A DNA stretch of 12,074 nt, from the NCBI GenBank assembly GCA_002358975.1, contig DEPX01000125.1, positions 11,220-23,293 of the forward strand. The letters are read 5' to 3'. The stretch comes from Micrococcaceae bacterium UBA3381. Its GTDB lineage: Bacteria > Actinomycetota > Actinomycetes > Actinomycetales > Micrococcaceae. The notes beneath the pieces are model-generated. The model was not told where the DNA came from and searched no databases. It worked only from the letters and a program-made list of their open reading frames with translations. Below, piece after piece: positions 1 through 7,134 of this stretch. A program made the translations under genes and the position numbers. How positions within the stretch are numbered: position 1 is the first letter of the stretch; each line of letters opens with the position of its first letter.

Positions 1-1088
1 GTGACCTGGTGACCGCCAGCTTTGAGATAAATATCGACGGCGACCTCACGGTCTTCAAAGCGAACTAGTCCACGGTCTTCCCCTATGCCAGCGTTGCGGC
101 ATACCATCACGCCATTAACCGACACATCAATCGTAGACGGGTCAAACTGAGCCTCTGTTGTGCCTACGGCCGACAGAATGCGGCCCCAGTTAGGGTCTTT
201 GCCAAACATCGCCGTTTTGAACAGGTTGGAACGGGTTACTGCTCGGGCGACCTCTTCGCCGTCTTGTTCACAAGCAGCGCCGTGCACGGTGACAGCAATG
301 TCTCGGGTAGATCCCTCAGCATCCCCGATAATTTGACGTGCCAGCGAAGCACAGACCTGGCGGATTAGCTCTTGAACCTCGGTACTTTCTGGCACCACAC
401 CGGAGGCCCCGGAACACATGAGGATCACAGTGTCGTTAGTCGACATACAACCATCAGAATCGGCCCGGTTGAACGTGGTACGAACGGCCTCGGTCAATAG
501 TTCATGAGCCAGCCCGGCATCAATGACAGCATCGGTAGTCACCACGGCCAGCATAGTGGCCATGCCCGGAGCAATCATACCGGCGCCTTTGGTCATGCCT
601 CCCACGGAATAACCATCACCACTGGCCGCAGCGACCTTGTGCACGGTGTCCGTCGTCATGATGGCTTTTGCGGCGTCTTCAGACCCATCTTCGCTGAGCA
701 CGTCCACGGCTGTTTCAATCCCGGGGAGCACCTTATCCATGGGCAACCGCTCGCCGATCAAGCCTGTCGAGCATACTAAGACATCGTGGGCAACCAAATC
801 CAAGTTTTTAGCCGTAGTTTGGGCCATCGCGGCGGTATCGTGATCGCCGGGGGCACCGGTACATGCATTGGCGCCTCCCGAATTGAGAACCACTGCTTTC
901 GCTTGGCCATTCTCCAAGGCCGTTTGAGACCAACGTACCGGGGCAGCTGAAATTCGATTAGTAGTGAACACGCCAGCGGCGTCAAACCGCGGGCCGTTAT
1001 TAATCACAAGAGCAAGATCAAGACCACCAGAATCTTTTAGGCCAGCAGCAACTCCACAGGCTGTAAACCCTGCTGGTTGTGTAATCAC
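1..1088 (-). CDS. argJ: Glutamate N-acetyltransferase / amino-acid acetyltransferase ArgJ (3' end beyond window)
   Basis: ArgJ moves the acetyl group from N-acetylornithine to glutamate in the cytoplasm, recycling acetyl groups in arginine synthesis; some homologues also use acetyl-CoA. I read 362 complete codons from a GTG at 1088 down to the window edge without a stop. Visible family marks are the oxyanion pair Thr108-Gly109 in VCSTGLIGERLPM, the self-cleavage segment KGAGMIAPGMATML (167-180) with nucleophile Thr178, and KTAMFGKDPNWGRIL near the C-terminus. The precursor should split before Thr178 into alpha and beta chains. Actinobacterial ArgJ is usually near 385-400 residues, so only the last 20-40 are missing. 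The GTG overlaps the argC stop as GTGA (1088-1085), and a G-rich stretch lies about 7 nt upstream, so translation is probably coupled to argC. The residue before Met176 is Gly, where the family usually has Asn. Whether it is mono- or bifunctional cannot be told from sequence. Confidence 0.95.
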   Translation of the reverse strand, partial: MITQPAGFTACGVAAGLKDSGGLDLALVINNGPRFDAAGVFTTNRISAAPVRWSQTALENGQAKAVVLNSGGANACTGAPGDHDTAAMAQTTAKNLDLVAHDVLVCSTGLIGERLPMDKVLPGIETAVDVLSEDGSEDAAKAIMTTDTVHKVAAASGDGYSVGGMTKGAGMIAPGMATMLAVVTTDAVIDAGLAHELLTEAVRTTFNRADSDGCMSTNDTVILMCSGASGVVPESTEVQELIRQVCASLARQIIGDAEGSTRDIAVTVHGAACEQDGEEVARAVTRSNLFKTAMFGKDPNWGRILSAVGTTEAQFDPSTIDVSVNGVMVCRNAGIGEDRGLVRFEDREVAVDIYLKAGGHQV

Positions 1089-2116
1089 GGGGCCACCCCC
1101 TGAGTTGTTAGTCCGGTTTCTTCAGGGAAACCAAGTGCAATATTCATCGATTGCACAGCGCCTCCGGCGGTGCCCTTGGTTAAATTATCGACTGCGGCGA
1201 CAACGATGACCCGACCGGCTGAGTCATCCACGGCCAATTGCATGGCAACGTGGTTGGAGCCCAACACGGATTTAGTGGACGGCCACTGACCTTCTGGCAG
1301 TACATGGATGAACTGCTCATCTGCATAGGCCTCTTCCCATGCGGCACGAATTTCAGTGGTAGATACACCTGGTTTGAATTTTGCGGTAGCGGTGGTCAGA
1401 ATGCCACGTGGCATTGGCGCTAACGTCGGTGTGAAAGATACGCTGACGTCTTCGCCAGCTGCCCGAGACAGTCCCTGCACGATTTCTGGTGTGTGACGGT
1501 GCATCCCACCAACGCCGTAGGGACTCATACTGCCCATGGCTTCCGAGCCCAGTAGATGTGGTTTCAAGGATTTACCGGCGCCTGACGTTCCTGAGGCAGC
1601 CACAATGACGACGTCGTCTGACTGTAGCACTCCGGCACTGAACCCAGGTGCTAGACCCAGCAAGGACCCAGTGGGATAGCAACCTGGCACGGCAATACGT
1701 TTAGCACCAACAAGCTGTTGGCGCCGTCCGGGCAATTCCGGTAAGCCATACGGCCAGGTGCCGGCATGTGGTGAGCCATAGAATTTCTCCCACATTGGAG
1801 TGGATTCCAGACGATGGTCGGCTCCAGCATCAATGACTAACGTCTCGTCAGAGAGCTCAGCGGCAATTTCGGCTGATGCTCCGTGCGGCAGAGCCAAAAA
1901 AACGACGTCATGGTCCCGCAACACTTCAACTTCAGTGGGTTCAAGCACCCGGTCGGCCAAGGTATGCAAATGAGGTTGGAGCCCGCCAAGTTTTTGCCCG
2001 GCATTGGAGTGGGCAGTGATCGAGCCAACGGTTACTTCCGGGTGCGAGGCCAATAGCCGAAGAACCTCACCGCCGGCATATCCACTGGCGCCTGAAACAG
2101 CTACGCGAAAAGTCAT
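1085..2116 (-). CDS. argC: N-acetyl-gamma-glutamyl-phosphate reductase ArgC
   Basis: ArgC reduces N-acetylglutamyl-5-phosphate to N-acetylglutamate semialdehyde with NADPH, the third step of arginine synthesis, in the cytoplasm. The 343-residue length is normal for the family. The N-terminal dinucleotide-binding loop is SGASGYAGGE (8-17). The catalytic cysteine is Cys146 in AVPGCYPTG. The conserved histidine segment GGMHRHTPEI (203-212) supplies the general base, and GSNHV near the C-terminus is also a family mark. The ATG at 2116 is chosen because the protein begins directly with the Rossmann strand (MTFRVAVSG), although the upstream GGCTGGG is only a weak ribosome-binding site. It is the first gene of a minus-strand arginine operon and overlaps argJ by 4 bp. 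The TGCAT-type repeats at 2139-2164 suggest ArgR control. The identification is firm. Confidence 0.97.
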   Translation of the reverse strand: MTFRVAVSGASGYAGGEVLRLLASHPEVTVGSITAHSNAGQKLGGLQPHLHTLADRVLEPTEVEVLRDHDVVFLALPHGASAEIAAELSDETLVIDAGADHRLESTPMWEKFYGSPHAGTWPYGLPELPGRRQQLVGAKRIAVPGCYPTGSLLGLAPGFSAGVLQSDDVVIVAASGTSGAGKSLKPHLLGSEAMGSMSPYGVGGMHRHTPEIVQGLSRAAGEDVSVSFTPTLAPMPRGILTTATAKFKPGVSTTEIRAAWEEAYADEQFIHVLPEGQWPSTKSVLGSNHVAMQLAVDDSAGRVIVVAAVDNLTKGTAGGAVQSMNIALGFPEETGLTTQGVAP

Positions 2117-2138
2117 GGACCCAGCCTAGCACTAAAAT

Positions 2139-2164
2139 ATGCAGTGCATGTAATAATTATGCAG
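2139..2164 (-). promoter_or_regulatory. Candidate tandem ARG boxes / argC promoter
   Basis: On the minus strand, CTGCAT occurs twice exactly 20 bp apart (2164-2159 and 2144-2139), each followed by an AT-rich run. A third half-site makes ATGCAGTGCAT (2139-2149) and TGCAT-N9-ATGCA (2145-2163) inverted repeats. ArgR operators in bacteria are imperfect palindromes, usually in pairs about 21 bp apart, and actinobacterial versions use TGCAT-like half-sites. The repeats lie 22 to 48 bp upstream of the argC ATG, where a repressor would cover the promoter. The right half of each box is imperfect, so this is a candidate only. I see no convincing -35/-10 pair; CATAAT inside the repeat is a possible -10. 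Confidence 0.45.
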
Positions 2165-2211
2165 TTTGGTGGATCTAGCGGGATTCGCCAGCCGGAATGT
2201 AGCGTGGCACT

Positions 2212-3207
2212 ATGACTCAAACTCCTGTTGAACTTCCAGAAAATATGTATGCCTCCGTAGTTTCCCAGGCTGGTGGGCCAGAAAATTTTCAATGGCGTGA
2301 AGTCCCAGTGCCAACGCCTGGCCCTGGCCAAGTCCTGATTGAAACGTCCGCGGCCGGGTTGAATTTTATCGAAACGTATCAGCGCTCGGGTCTTTATAAT
2401 GTTGACTACCCTTTTATTCCCGGTAGTGAGGCCTCTGGCACGGTCGTTGCTCTGGGCGAAGGAGTAAATAATGTTGCCGTAGGCGATCGTGTAGCTACCG
2501 CATCGGGTGTAGCGAGCTATGCCGAATTTTTTGTTGCTCCTGCCGATAAGCTGCTACCGGTTCCGGACACTATTGATCTGGTTGAGGCCGCCGCTATCCC
2601 CCTGCAAGGCATGACCGCTCACTACTTGTGCCGTTCTACGTATAAAGTCTCTGCAGGAGATACCGTGTTTGTCACCGCTGGTGCCGGTGGTGTTGGTCAA
2701 CTCTTGACGCAGATGTGTAAGAACTTAGGCGCCAGCGTTTATACCGTGGTTTCCACTGAAGCCAAACGTAAAATCGCGTTGGATGCCGGGGCCGATGAAG
2801 TGTTTGATTACGATAATTTCGGCGAAAAGCTGCGCGATGTAACGCAGGGTGTGGGGGTCGATGTGGCCTATGATGCTGTCGGAGCAGACACCTTTGATAC
2901 ATCGCTGGCATCAGTGCGCACGCGCGGGATGATTGTGCTATTTGGTGCGGCCTCTGGACCAGTACCGCCATTTGACTTACAGCGTTTGAATGCTGCCGGG
3001 GCTTTGTTTACCACTCGCCCTAGTTTGGCCCACTATACCCTTACTGGTGATGAGGTATCCTGGCGTGCTGGCGAGATATTCGGTTGGCTGGCCGAGGGCG
3101 CGGTACAGCTCAGCGTCGATCAGCGTTTTGCCCTAGCTGATGCCGCTGATGCCCACCGCGCCTTAGAATCGCGTGCCACCACGGGCAAGACGGTACTTAT
3201 TCCATAA
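2212..3207 (+). CDS. Quinone oxidoreductase, zinc-free MDR family (Qor-like)
   Basis: This is a 331-residue member of the medium-chain dehydrogenase/reductase superfamily, QOR branch, predicted to use NADPH to reduce quinones or other activated double bonds in the cytoplasm. The N-terminal GroES-like domain contains GLNFIETYQRSGLY (49-62) and FIPGSEASGTV (68-78). The hallmark GMTAHYL is at 133-139. The cofactor loop AGAGGVG (156-162) begins a Rossmann fold with the typical YDAVGADTFD later. The cysteine and histidine zinc ligands of alcohol dehydrogenases are absent. The ATG at 2212 leaves 11 residues before the usual family start, so the ATG at 2245 (MYASVVSQAGGPE) is a real alternative; neither has a strong ribosome-binding site. 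The gene is divergent from argC and convergent with the small membrane-protein gene, ending 13 bp from it. Substrate cannot be assigned. Confidence 0.9.
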   Translation: MTQTPVELPENMYASVVSQAGGPENFQWREVPVPTPGPGQVLIETSAAGLNFIETYQRSGLYNVDYPFIPGSEASGTVVALGEGVNNVAVGDRVATASGVASYAEFFVAPADKLLPVPDTIDLVEAAAIPLQGMTAHYLCRSTYKVSAGDTVFVTAGAGGVGQLLTQMCKNLGASVYTVVSTEAKRKIALDAGADEVFDYDNFGEKLRDVTQGVGVDVAYDAVGADTFDTSLASVRTRGMIVLFGAASGPVPPFDLQRLNAAGALFTTRPSLAHYTLTGDEVSWRAGEIFGWLAEGAVQLSVDQRFALADAADAHRALESRATTGKTVLIP

Positions 3208-3210
3208 CTC

Positions 3211-3237
3211 TGGTGCCTCACTAAAACAGGGCTACCA
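3211..3237. terminator. Possible bidirectional hairpin between convergent genes
   Basis: TGGTGCC (3211-3217) can pair with GGCTACCA (3230-3237), giving 7 bp with one bulged base and a 12-nt loop. It sits just after the quinone oxidoreductase stop and overlaps the stop codon of the small membrane-protein gene on the other strand. There is no U-run on either side, so if it terminates transcription it is not a classical intrinsic terminator. Weak candidate. Confidence 0.25.
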
Positions 3238-3367
3238 CGGAAGTACCGACCATACCGACGACGACAAGCAAGGCCACCACTGTGGCGGCAGCTTGTTTGC
3301 GTCGTCGGCGTGCCCGGTCGCCAGGGTGCTCCGGTACCGGATCGTGCAGTTCCCAGGGCTGACTCAC
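3221..3367 (-). CDS. Small single-pass membrane protein, coupled to pheT
   Basis: This 48-residue reading frame is easily missed because it is short and starts with GTG. The GTG (3367-3365) overlaps the pheT stop as GTGA, and GGAG lies 10 nt upstream inside the end of pheT, so translational coupling is likely. The protein has a polar N-terminus (MSQPWELHDPVPEHPGDR), a basic cluster ARRRRKQ near residues 20-25, and one hydrophobic stretch from about Ala26 to the C-terminal Phe48 rich in Val, Ala, Leu and Gly. By the positive-inside rule the N-terminus should be cytoplasmic, with almost nothing exposed outside. It has no cysteine or recognisable catalytic motif. I do not recognise the family and give no function. 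The overlap, the ribosome-binding site and the clean amphipathic layout argue that it is a real gene rather than chance. Confidence 0.7.
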   Translation of the reverse strand: MSQPWELHDPVPEHPGDRARRRRKQAAATVVALLVVVGMVGTSVVALF

Positions 3368-5922
3368 CGAAGTACTGCTCCAAGTTCTGTTTCAGCAGCC
3401 GAGATGGCCGCCAGACGAGCCTGCGAAGCCTCATCGGCGGTCAAGGTACGGTCTGGTGCACGGAAGCGTAAATTAAACGCCACCGATTTCTTCCCCTCAG
3501 CAATACCTTGACCGGTGTAAACATCAAAGAGCCCGATATGTTCAAGCAGCGGTCCGGCTGCTTTGTGCAAGGTATGTTGAACCATCGACGCGGCAATGTC
3601 ATGGTCTACCACTAGGGCGACGTCCTGATAGGTTGCTGGGTAACCCCCCACCGGTGTGGCTTCAACTACCGAAGGAGCAGCAGCAACCAAAGCATCTAGG
3701 TCTAGTTCCAGGGCTGCTGTACGCTGTGGCAAATCCCAGTCTTCAAGCAGTTTTGGTAACAACTCTCCGGCGTACCCAATTATCTGGTTTTCCAGCACTA
3801 GTTCAGCAGTGCGACCCGGGTGAAATGCTTGATGGCTGCCCTGACGGACTTCCAGCTGCGCACCTACGACATCGGCCATATCGAACGCGATTCCGATGGG
3901 GTCCTGCCAGTCAAACATTCGTGGGGTATGACCCGGACCGGGTTGAGAAACCTGTCCGGCAAAGACTGCCGCAAGACGATGGGGCTGGGCTGGTATGCCG
4001 GCTTCGATATCTGCCAGCACCGTCGCGGATGGTCGAATACCCAGCGGCGGAATCTGTGGAGATCCGATCCGGTCGCCAGGCAAGAATACTAATCCGGATT
4101 CAAATAGGGCCACATCCCGGAATCCGCGTGAAACGTTGCGGTGCAATGTCTCAAGCAGTCCCGGCAGGATCGTGGTGCGCAGCCAACCAAATTCGGTGGA
4201 AATAGGGTTAGCCAGCTTTACCATAGCCTGTGTTGCTGCAGTGTGTTCATCGACAGATCCAAACAGCTTATTGCGCTGTTCCGACACAAAGGGATAGGAA
4301 AGGGTTTCTACCAGCCCTGCCCCAGCCAATGCGTTAGAAACTTGACGGCGTAGCCGTTGGGCAGCTGTCAGTCCCCGACCAGGCGGTGGGACCGGCAGAG
4401 TTGATGGAATATGAGAGTATCCAATCAGCCGTGCTACTTCTTCGACCAGGTCTTCTGGGATGGCCAAATCGGTACGCCACGAAGGTGGGGTGACTACAAA
4501 GATCGTCGTCCCATCGGTATCATCACGCTGCTGCGATACATGTGCTCCGAGTTCGACAAGCACCTGGTTGATCTGGTCCTCGGTGTAGTCATATCCAATC
4601 AGGTTGCTGGGGTAATCCGCCCGTAGCCTGATCGTGGGGCTAGCCGGTTGCTCCCCCACATCGGTGACCCCGGCATCTAGGGTGCCCCCGGCGTATTCTA
4701 CGAGCAGCTCCGCTACACGATGAGCCGCCTTATCGGCGATTGCCCAATCGACACCGCGAGCATTGCGTTTCGAGGCTTCAGATGGCAACCGGTGACGGCG
4801 CTGGGACCGTGAAATAGATACCGGATCAAAGTTTGCAGCTTCGACTAAAATTTCCGTAGTGGTCTCACCGACCTCAGTGGCTAGCCCTCCCATGACCCCA
4901 GCCAAACCGATGGGCCCTGAGTCATCAGTGATCAAGAGATCTTCTGAATGAAGAGTGCGGGTTTTTCCGTCTAATGTTTCTAGCGTTTCGTCGGTATAGG
5001 CACGACGGACGACAATATCGCCGCGGAGTTTTTCCGCGTCATAGCAGTGTAACGGCTGACCAAGTTCCAGCATCACGTAATTGGTAATATCCACAGCCAA
5101 GCTAACCGGGCGAATCCCAGCTAAACGCAGCCGAGCACTCATCCACAACGGCGTTATAGCGTTCGGGTTAACGTCATGTACTTGACGGGCAATAAACCGT
5201 GTGGCTCCAGAGCGGCCGTGAATAGGTGCAGCATCTTCGATGCGAACAGGCCAACCTTCAGCATTGGGTGCGGGTGGCTCAATAGCTTCTGCTGGATCGC
5301 TGAAGACTGTACCGGTGGCATGGCTGTATTCGCGGGCCACGCCACGCATGGACAACACATAGCCACGATCCGGGGTGACGTTAATTTCAGCCGCTTCATC
5401 ATCCAGGTGTAACAGTCTAAGGACATTGGTGCCTGGTTCTGGATCTAGTCCCCATTCAGACAGCACTACGATGCCGTCATGACCAGTGCCAAGACCTAAC
5501 TCTGCTTCCGAAGCGATCATACCGGCTGAGGTATGTCCGTAGGTTTTTCGTGCTGCGATTTGAAAGTTGCCGGGAAGTATCGCCCCGGGCAACGTAACGA
5601 TGACTTTGTCACCGACTTTGAAGTTGTGCGCCCCGCACACCACGCCTTGAACCCCTGACGGGTCGATACCCTCACCTTGAAGTACCTGTGCTTGTCCGTC
5701 TGGCACTACTTGTACTCGGCACCAATTGATAGTTTTGCCGTTGGAGTGTTCTTCTGGCGTTTTTTCTAAAACTTTGCCTACTACGATTGGACCGGTGAGC
5801 TCAAAGCGATGAACGTCTTCCTCTTCCAGCCCGACTTTGACCAACTCCGCCATAAGACTTTCGGCGGTGGCTTCTGCTGGTAGTTGCGTGTATTGGCGCA
5901 ACCAAGACAATGGGATACGCAT
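3364..5922 (-). CDS. pheT: Phenylalanine--tRNA ligase beta subunit PheT
   Basis: PheT is the large subunit of the cytoplasmic (alpha-beta)2 phenylalanyl-tRNA synthetase; it binds the tRNA and hydrolyses mischarged Tyr-tRNA(Phe). The 852-residue product has the usual order. The EMAP/OB-like tRNA-binding domain is at about 40-150 (VVGKVLEKTPEEHSNGKTIN, VVCGAHNF, GMIASEAELGLG). The B3/B4 editing domain is at about 210-395, with ITNYVMLELGQPLHCYD, LAGVMGG and the conserved RLPSEASKRNARGVD at 378-392. The B5 region and catalytic-like core follow (DLVEEVARLIGY 491-502, NPISTEFGWLRTTILPGLL 572-590). The ferredoxin-fold anticodon-binding domain is at about 757-852 (YPATYQDVALVVD, FDVYTGQGI, LRFRAPDRTLTADE). 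I chose the ATG at 5922 because MRIPLSWLRQ is the standard PheT N-terminus; an in-frame ATG at 5976 would put 18 unrelated residues inside pheS. GGAG sits 13 nt upstream. It lies 7 bp after pheS in one operon. Confidence 0.97.
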   Translation of the reverse strand: MRIPLSWLRQYTQLPAEATAESLMAELVKVGLEEEDVHRFELTGPIVVGKVLEKTPEEHSNGKTINWCRVQVVPDGQAQVLQGEGIDPSGVQGVVCGAHNFKVGDKVIVTLPGAILPGNFQIAARKTYGHTSAGMIASEAELGLGTGHDGIVVLSEWGLDPEPGTNVLRLLHLDDEAAEINVTPDRGYVLSMRGVAREYSHATGTVFSDPAEAIEPPAPNAEGWPVRIEDAAPIHGRSGATRFIARQVHDVNPNAITPLWMSARLRLAGIRPVSLAVDITNYVMLELGQPLHCYDAEKLRGDIVVRRAYTDETLETLDGKTRTLHSEDLLITDDSGPIGLAGVMGGLATEVGETTTEILVEAANFDPVSISRSQRRHRLPSEASKRNARGVDWAIADKAAHRVAELLVEYAGGTLDAGVTDVGEQPASPTIRLRADYPSNLIGYDYTEDQINQVLVELGAHVSQQRDDTDGTTIFVVTPPSWRTDLAIPEDLVEEVARLIGYSHIPSTLPVPPPGRGLTAAQRLRRQVSNALAGAGLVETLSYPFVSEQRNKLFGSVDEHTAATQAMVKLANPISTEFGWLRTTILPGLLETLHRNVSRGFRDVALFESGLVFLPGDRIGSPQIPPLGIRPSATVLADIEAGIPAQPHRLAAVFAGQVSQPGPGHTPRMFDWQDPIGIAFDMADVVGAQLEVRQGSHQAFHPGRTAELVLENQIIGYAGELLPKLLEDWDLPQRTAALELDLDALVAAAPSVVEATPVGGYPATYQDVALVVDHDIAASMVQHTLHKAAGPLLEHIGLFDVYTGQGIAEGKKSVAFNLRFRAPDRTLTADEASQARLAAISAAETELGAVLR

Positions 5923-5929
5923 GCTGTGA

Positions 5930-6991
5930 CTAAATCTCCATTCCAAATTGCGTCGAAAAGCGCACGTCGCCTTCAATCATGTCGTGCATATCTGTTACTC
6001 CGTTACGGAACATCAGCGTGCGTTCCACACCCATGCCGAAAGCAAAACCAGAATACACGTCCGGATCGATGCCAGCGGCCCTCAACACCTGCGGGTGCAC
6101 CATCCCGCAACCGCCCCATTCAACCCATTGTGGTCCGCCTTTAGCGTTTGGATACCATACGTCAAGCTCAGCCGATGGTTCCGTAAAGGGGAAGAAGTTT
6201 GGACGTAACCGGATGGCAGCATCGGCACCAAACATGGAGGTCGCAAAATATTCTAAGGTGCCGCGCAAATCAGCCATGGTCAGCCCCTTATCGACGGCGA
6301 GGCCTTCTAGCTGGTGGAATACCGGCGTATGGGTAGCATCCAGCTCATCGGTGCGGAACGTTTTTCCTGGCACCAAAATATATGTGGGCGCACCGCGTTC
6401 TAACATGGCGCGAATCTGAACCGGCGAAGTGTGAGTTCGTAAAACCAGGTGGGAATTGGCTGGCTCTACAAAGAAGGTGTCCTGCATTTCGCGTGCGGGA
6501 TGATCCGGCTCAAAGTTCAGCGCATCAAAGTTGTACCATTCGGATTCTAATTCCGGACCCTCAGCGATTTCCCATCCCATGCCAACAAAAATATCGGCTG
6601 CCCGTTCTTGCAATAGCTCCAGCGGGTGGCGAGCACCATGCCGACGACGACGTACTGCGGCTGTCACGTCAACTGTTTCCTCGACGAGCATGCGGGCTTC
6701 ATGTTCAGCTTGCAGTTGGTTTTCACGAGACGCCAGCGCTTTGTTTATTTTGCCACGGGCTTGCCCCATGCGTTTGCCCGCATCAGCTTTTTGGCTTTTA
6801 TCCAATTTGCCGATCATCCGGTTAGCCAAGGTCAGCGGGGCATTGTCACCGGTATGAGCAATTCGTGCTGCTTTGAGTTCGTCCAGGTTGTCGGCCGCCT
6901 GAAATGCCGCCAGAGCAGCTTCGACAGCTTGAGAAACGGCCGTTTCATCGGCCGGTGAAACCTCCGGTGGGAGGTTTGAAGTATCCGTCAT
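5930..6991 (-). CDS. pheS: Phenylalanine--tRNA ligase alpha subunit PheS
   Basis: PheS is the catalytic subunit of phenylalanyl-tRNA synthetase: it activates phenylalanine with ATP and charges tRNA(Phe). The 353 residues match the family. The first ~110 residues form the coiled-coil arm that contacts tRNA (charged helices such as KLDKSQKADAGKRMGQARGK). The class II core follows, with motif 1 around HPLELLQERAADIFVGMGW (122-140), the ATP and Phe site segments THTSPVQIRAML (186-197) and FRTDELDATHTPVFHQLEG (212-230), and motif 3 GFAFGMGVERTLM (315-327). Ala317 in that motif corresponds to the residue that shapes the phenylalanine pocket in E. coli PheS. The ATG at 6991 has AAAGG about 12 nt upstream. 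It is the first gene of pheS-pheT-small ORF, and its 143-bp upstream gap carries inverted repeats that may regulate it. All core motifs are intact. Confidence 0.97.
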   Translation of the reverse strand: MTDTSNLPPEVSPADETAVSQAVEAALAAFQAADNLDELKAARIAHTGDNAPLTLANRMIGKLDKSQKADAGKRMGQARGKINKALASRENQLQAEHEARMLVEETVDVTAAVRRRRHGARHPLELLQERAADIFVGMGWEIAEGPELESEWYNFDALNFEPDHPAREMQDTFFVEPANSHLVLRTHTSPVQIRAMLERGAPTYILVPGKTFRTDELDATHTPVFHQLEGLAVDKGLTMADLRGTLEYFATSMFGADAAIRLRPNFFPFTEPSAELDVWYPNAKGGPQWVEWGGCGMVHPQVLRAAGIDPDVYSGFAFGMGVERTLMFRNGVTDMHDMIEGDVRFSTQFGMEI

Positions 6992-7034
6992 AGGAAGTAC
7001 ACGCCTTTAGTTATCAAACCAAGTGTTCACGAGC

Positions 7035-7061
7035 TGAGGTCAAACTCAAGTTTTAACCTCA
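7035..7061 (-). promoter_or_regulatory. Hairpin/dyad in the pheS leader
   Basis: TGAGGT and ACCTCA form the ends of a 27-bp dyad. Inside it, AAAC and GTTT pair around a TTGA loop, with a small internal loop (TA opposite G) between the two helices. On the pheS-sense RNA this is a 10-bp hairpin ending 43 nt before the ATG. No U-run follows, so it is not an obvious terminator. It could be an operator or a 5'-UTR structure. TTGACT (7084-7079) upstream could be a -35, but no good -10 stands 16-18 bp from it; another weak pairing is TTGACC (7043-7038) with TTTGAT 19 bp further on. Confidence 0.35.
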
Positions 7062-7087
7062 CCTAGTCTAAGACGTGTAGTCAACCT

Positions 7088-7126
7088 GCCGGAACTATTG
7101 CCGCTGTACTACGTTCCGGCCAGCGG
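7088..7126 (-). terminator. Interleaved inverted repeats after the acyl-CoA ligase gene
   Basis: Two stems overlap here. GCCGGAAC (7088-7095) pairs perfectly with GTTCCGGC (7113-7120), 8 bp with a 17-nt loop. CCGCTG (7101-7106) pairs with CAGCGG (7121-7126), 6 bp with a 14-nt loop. Each stem has one arm in the other's loop, so they are either mutually exclusive or form a pseudoknot-like fold. They begin 11 bp past the ligase stop codon, so transcription termination is the simplest role, although there is no U-tract. They also lie about 100-135 nt upstream of pheS. Confidence 0.35.
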
Positions 7127-7134
7127 TACGGCCG

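Noticed and set aside
3633..4205. A 190-residue open frame on the plus strand.
   Set aside because: It lies wholly opposite pheT, whose domains are continuous there; its composition is that of an antisense shadow and it has no recognisable domain.
5923..5976. A longer pheT start at 5976 adding 18 residues.
   Set aside because: The added residues do not look like a PheT N-terminus and lie inside the pheS coding end; MRIPLSWLRQ at 5922 is the standard start.
6382..6958. Several overlapping 100-147-residue plus-strand frames opposite pheS.
   Set aside because: Three mutually overlapping frames over a well-conserved gene are expected by chance; none has a plausible protein character.
6992..7065. 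Tiny GTG-started frames upstream of pheS (one with a single Phe codon, then one with Trp-Phe) as a phenylalanine attenuator peptide.
   Set aside because: There is no run of Phe codons, no ribosome-binding site and no terminator with a U-run; a T-box specifier layout is also not visible.
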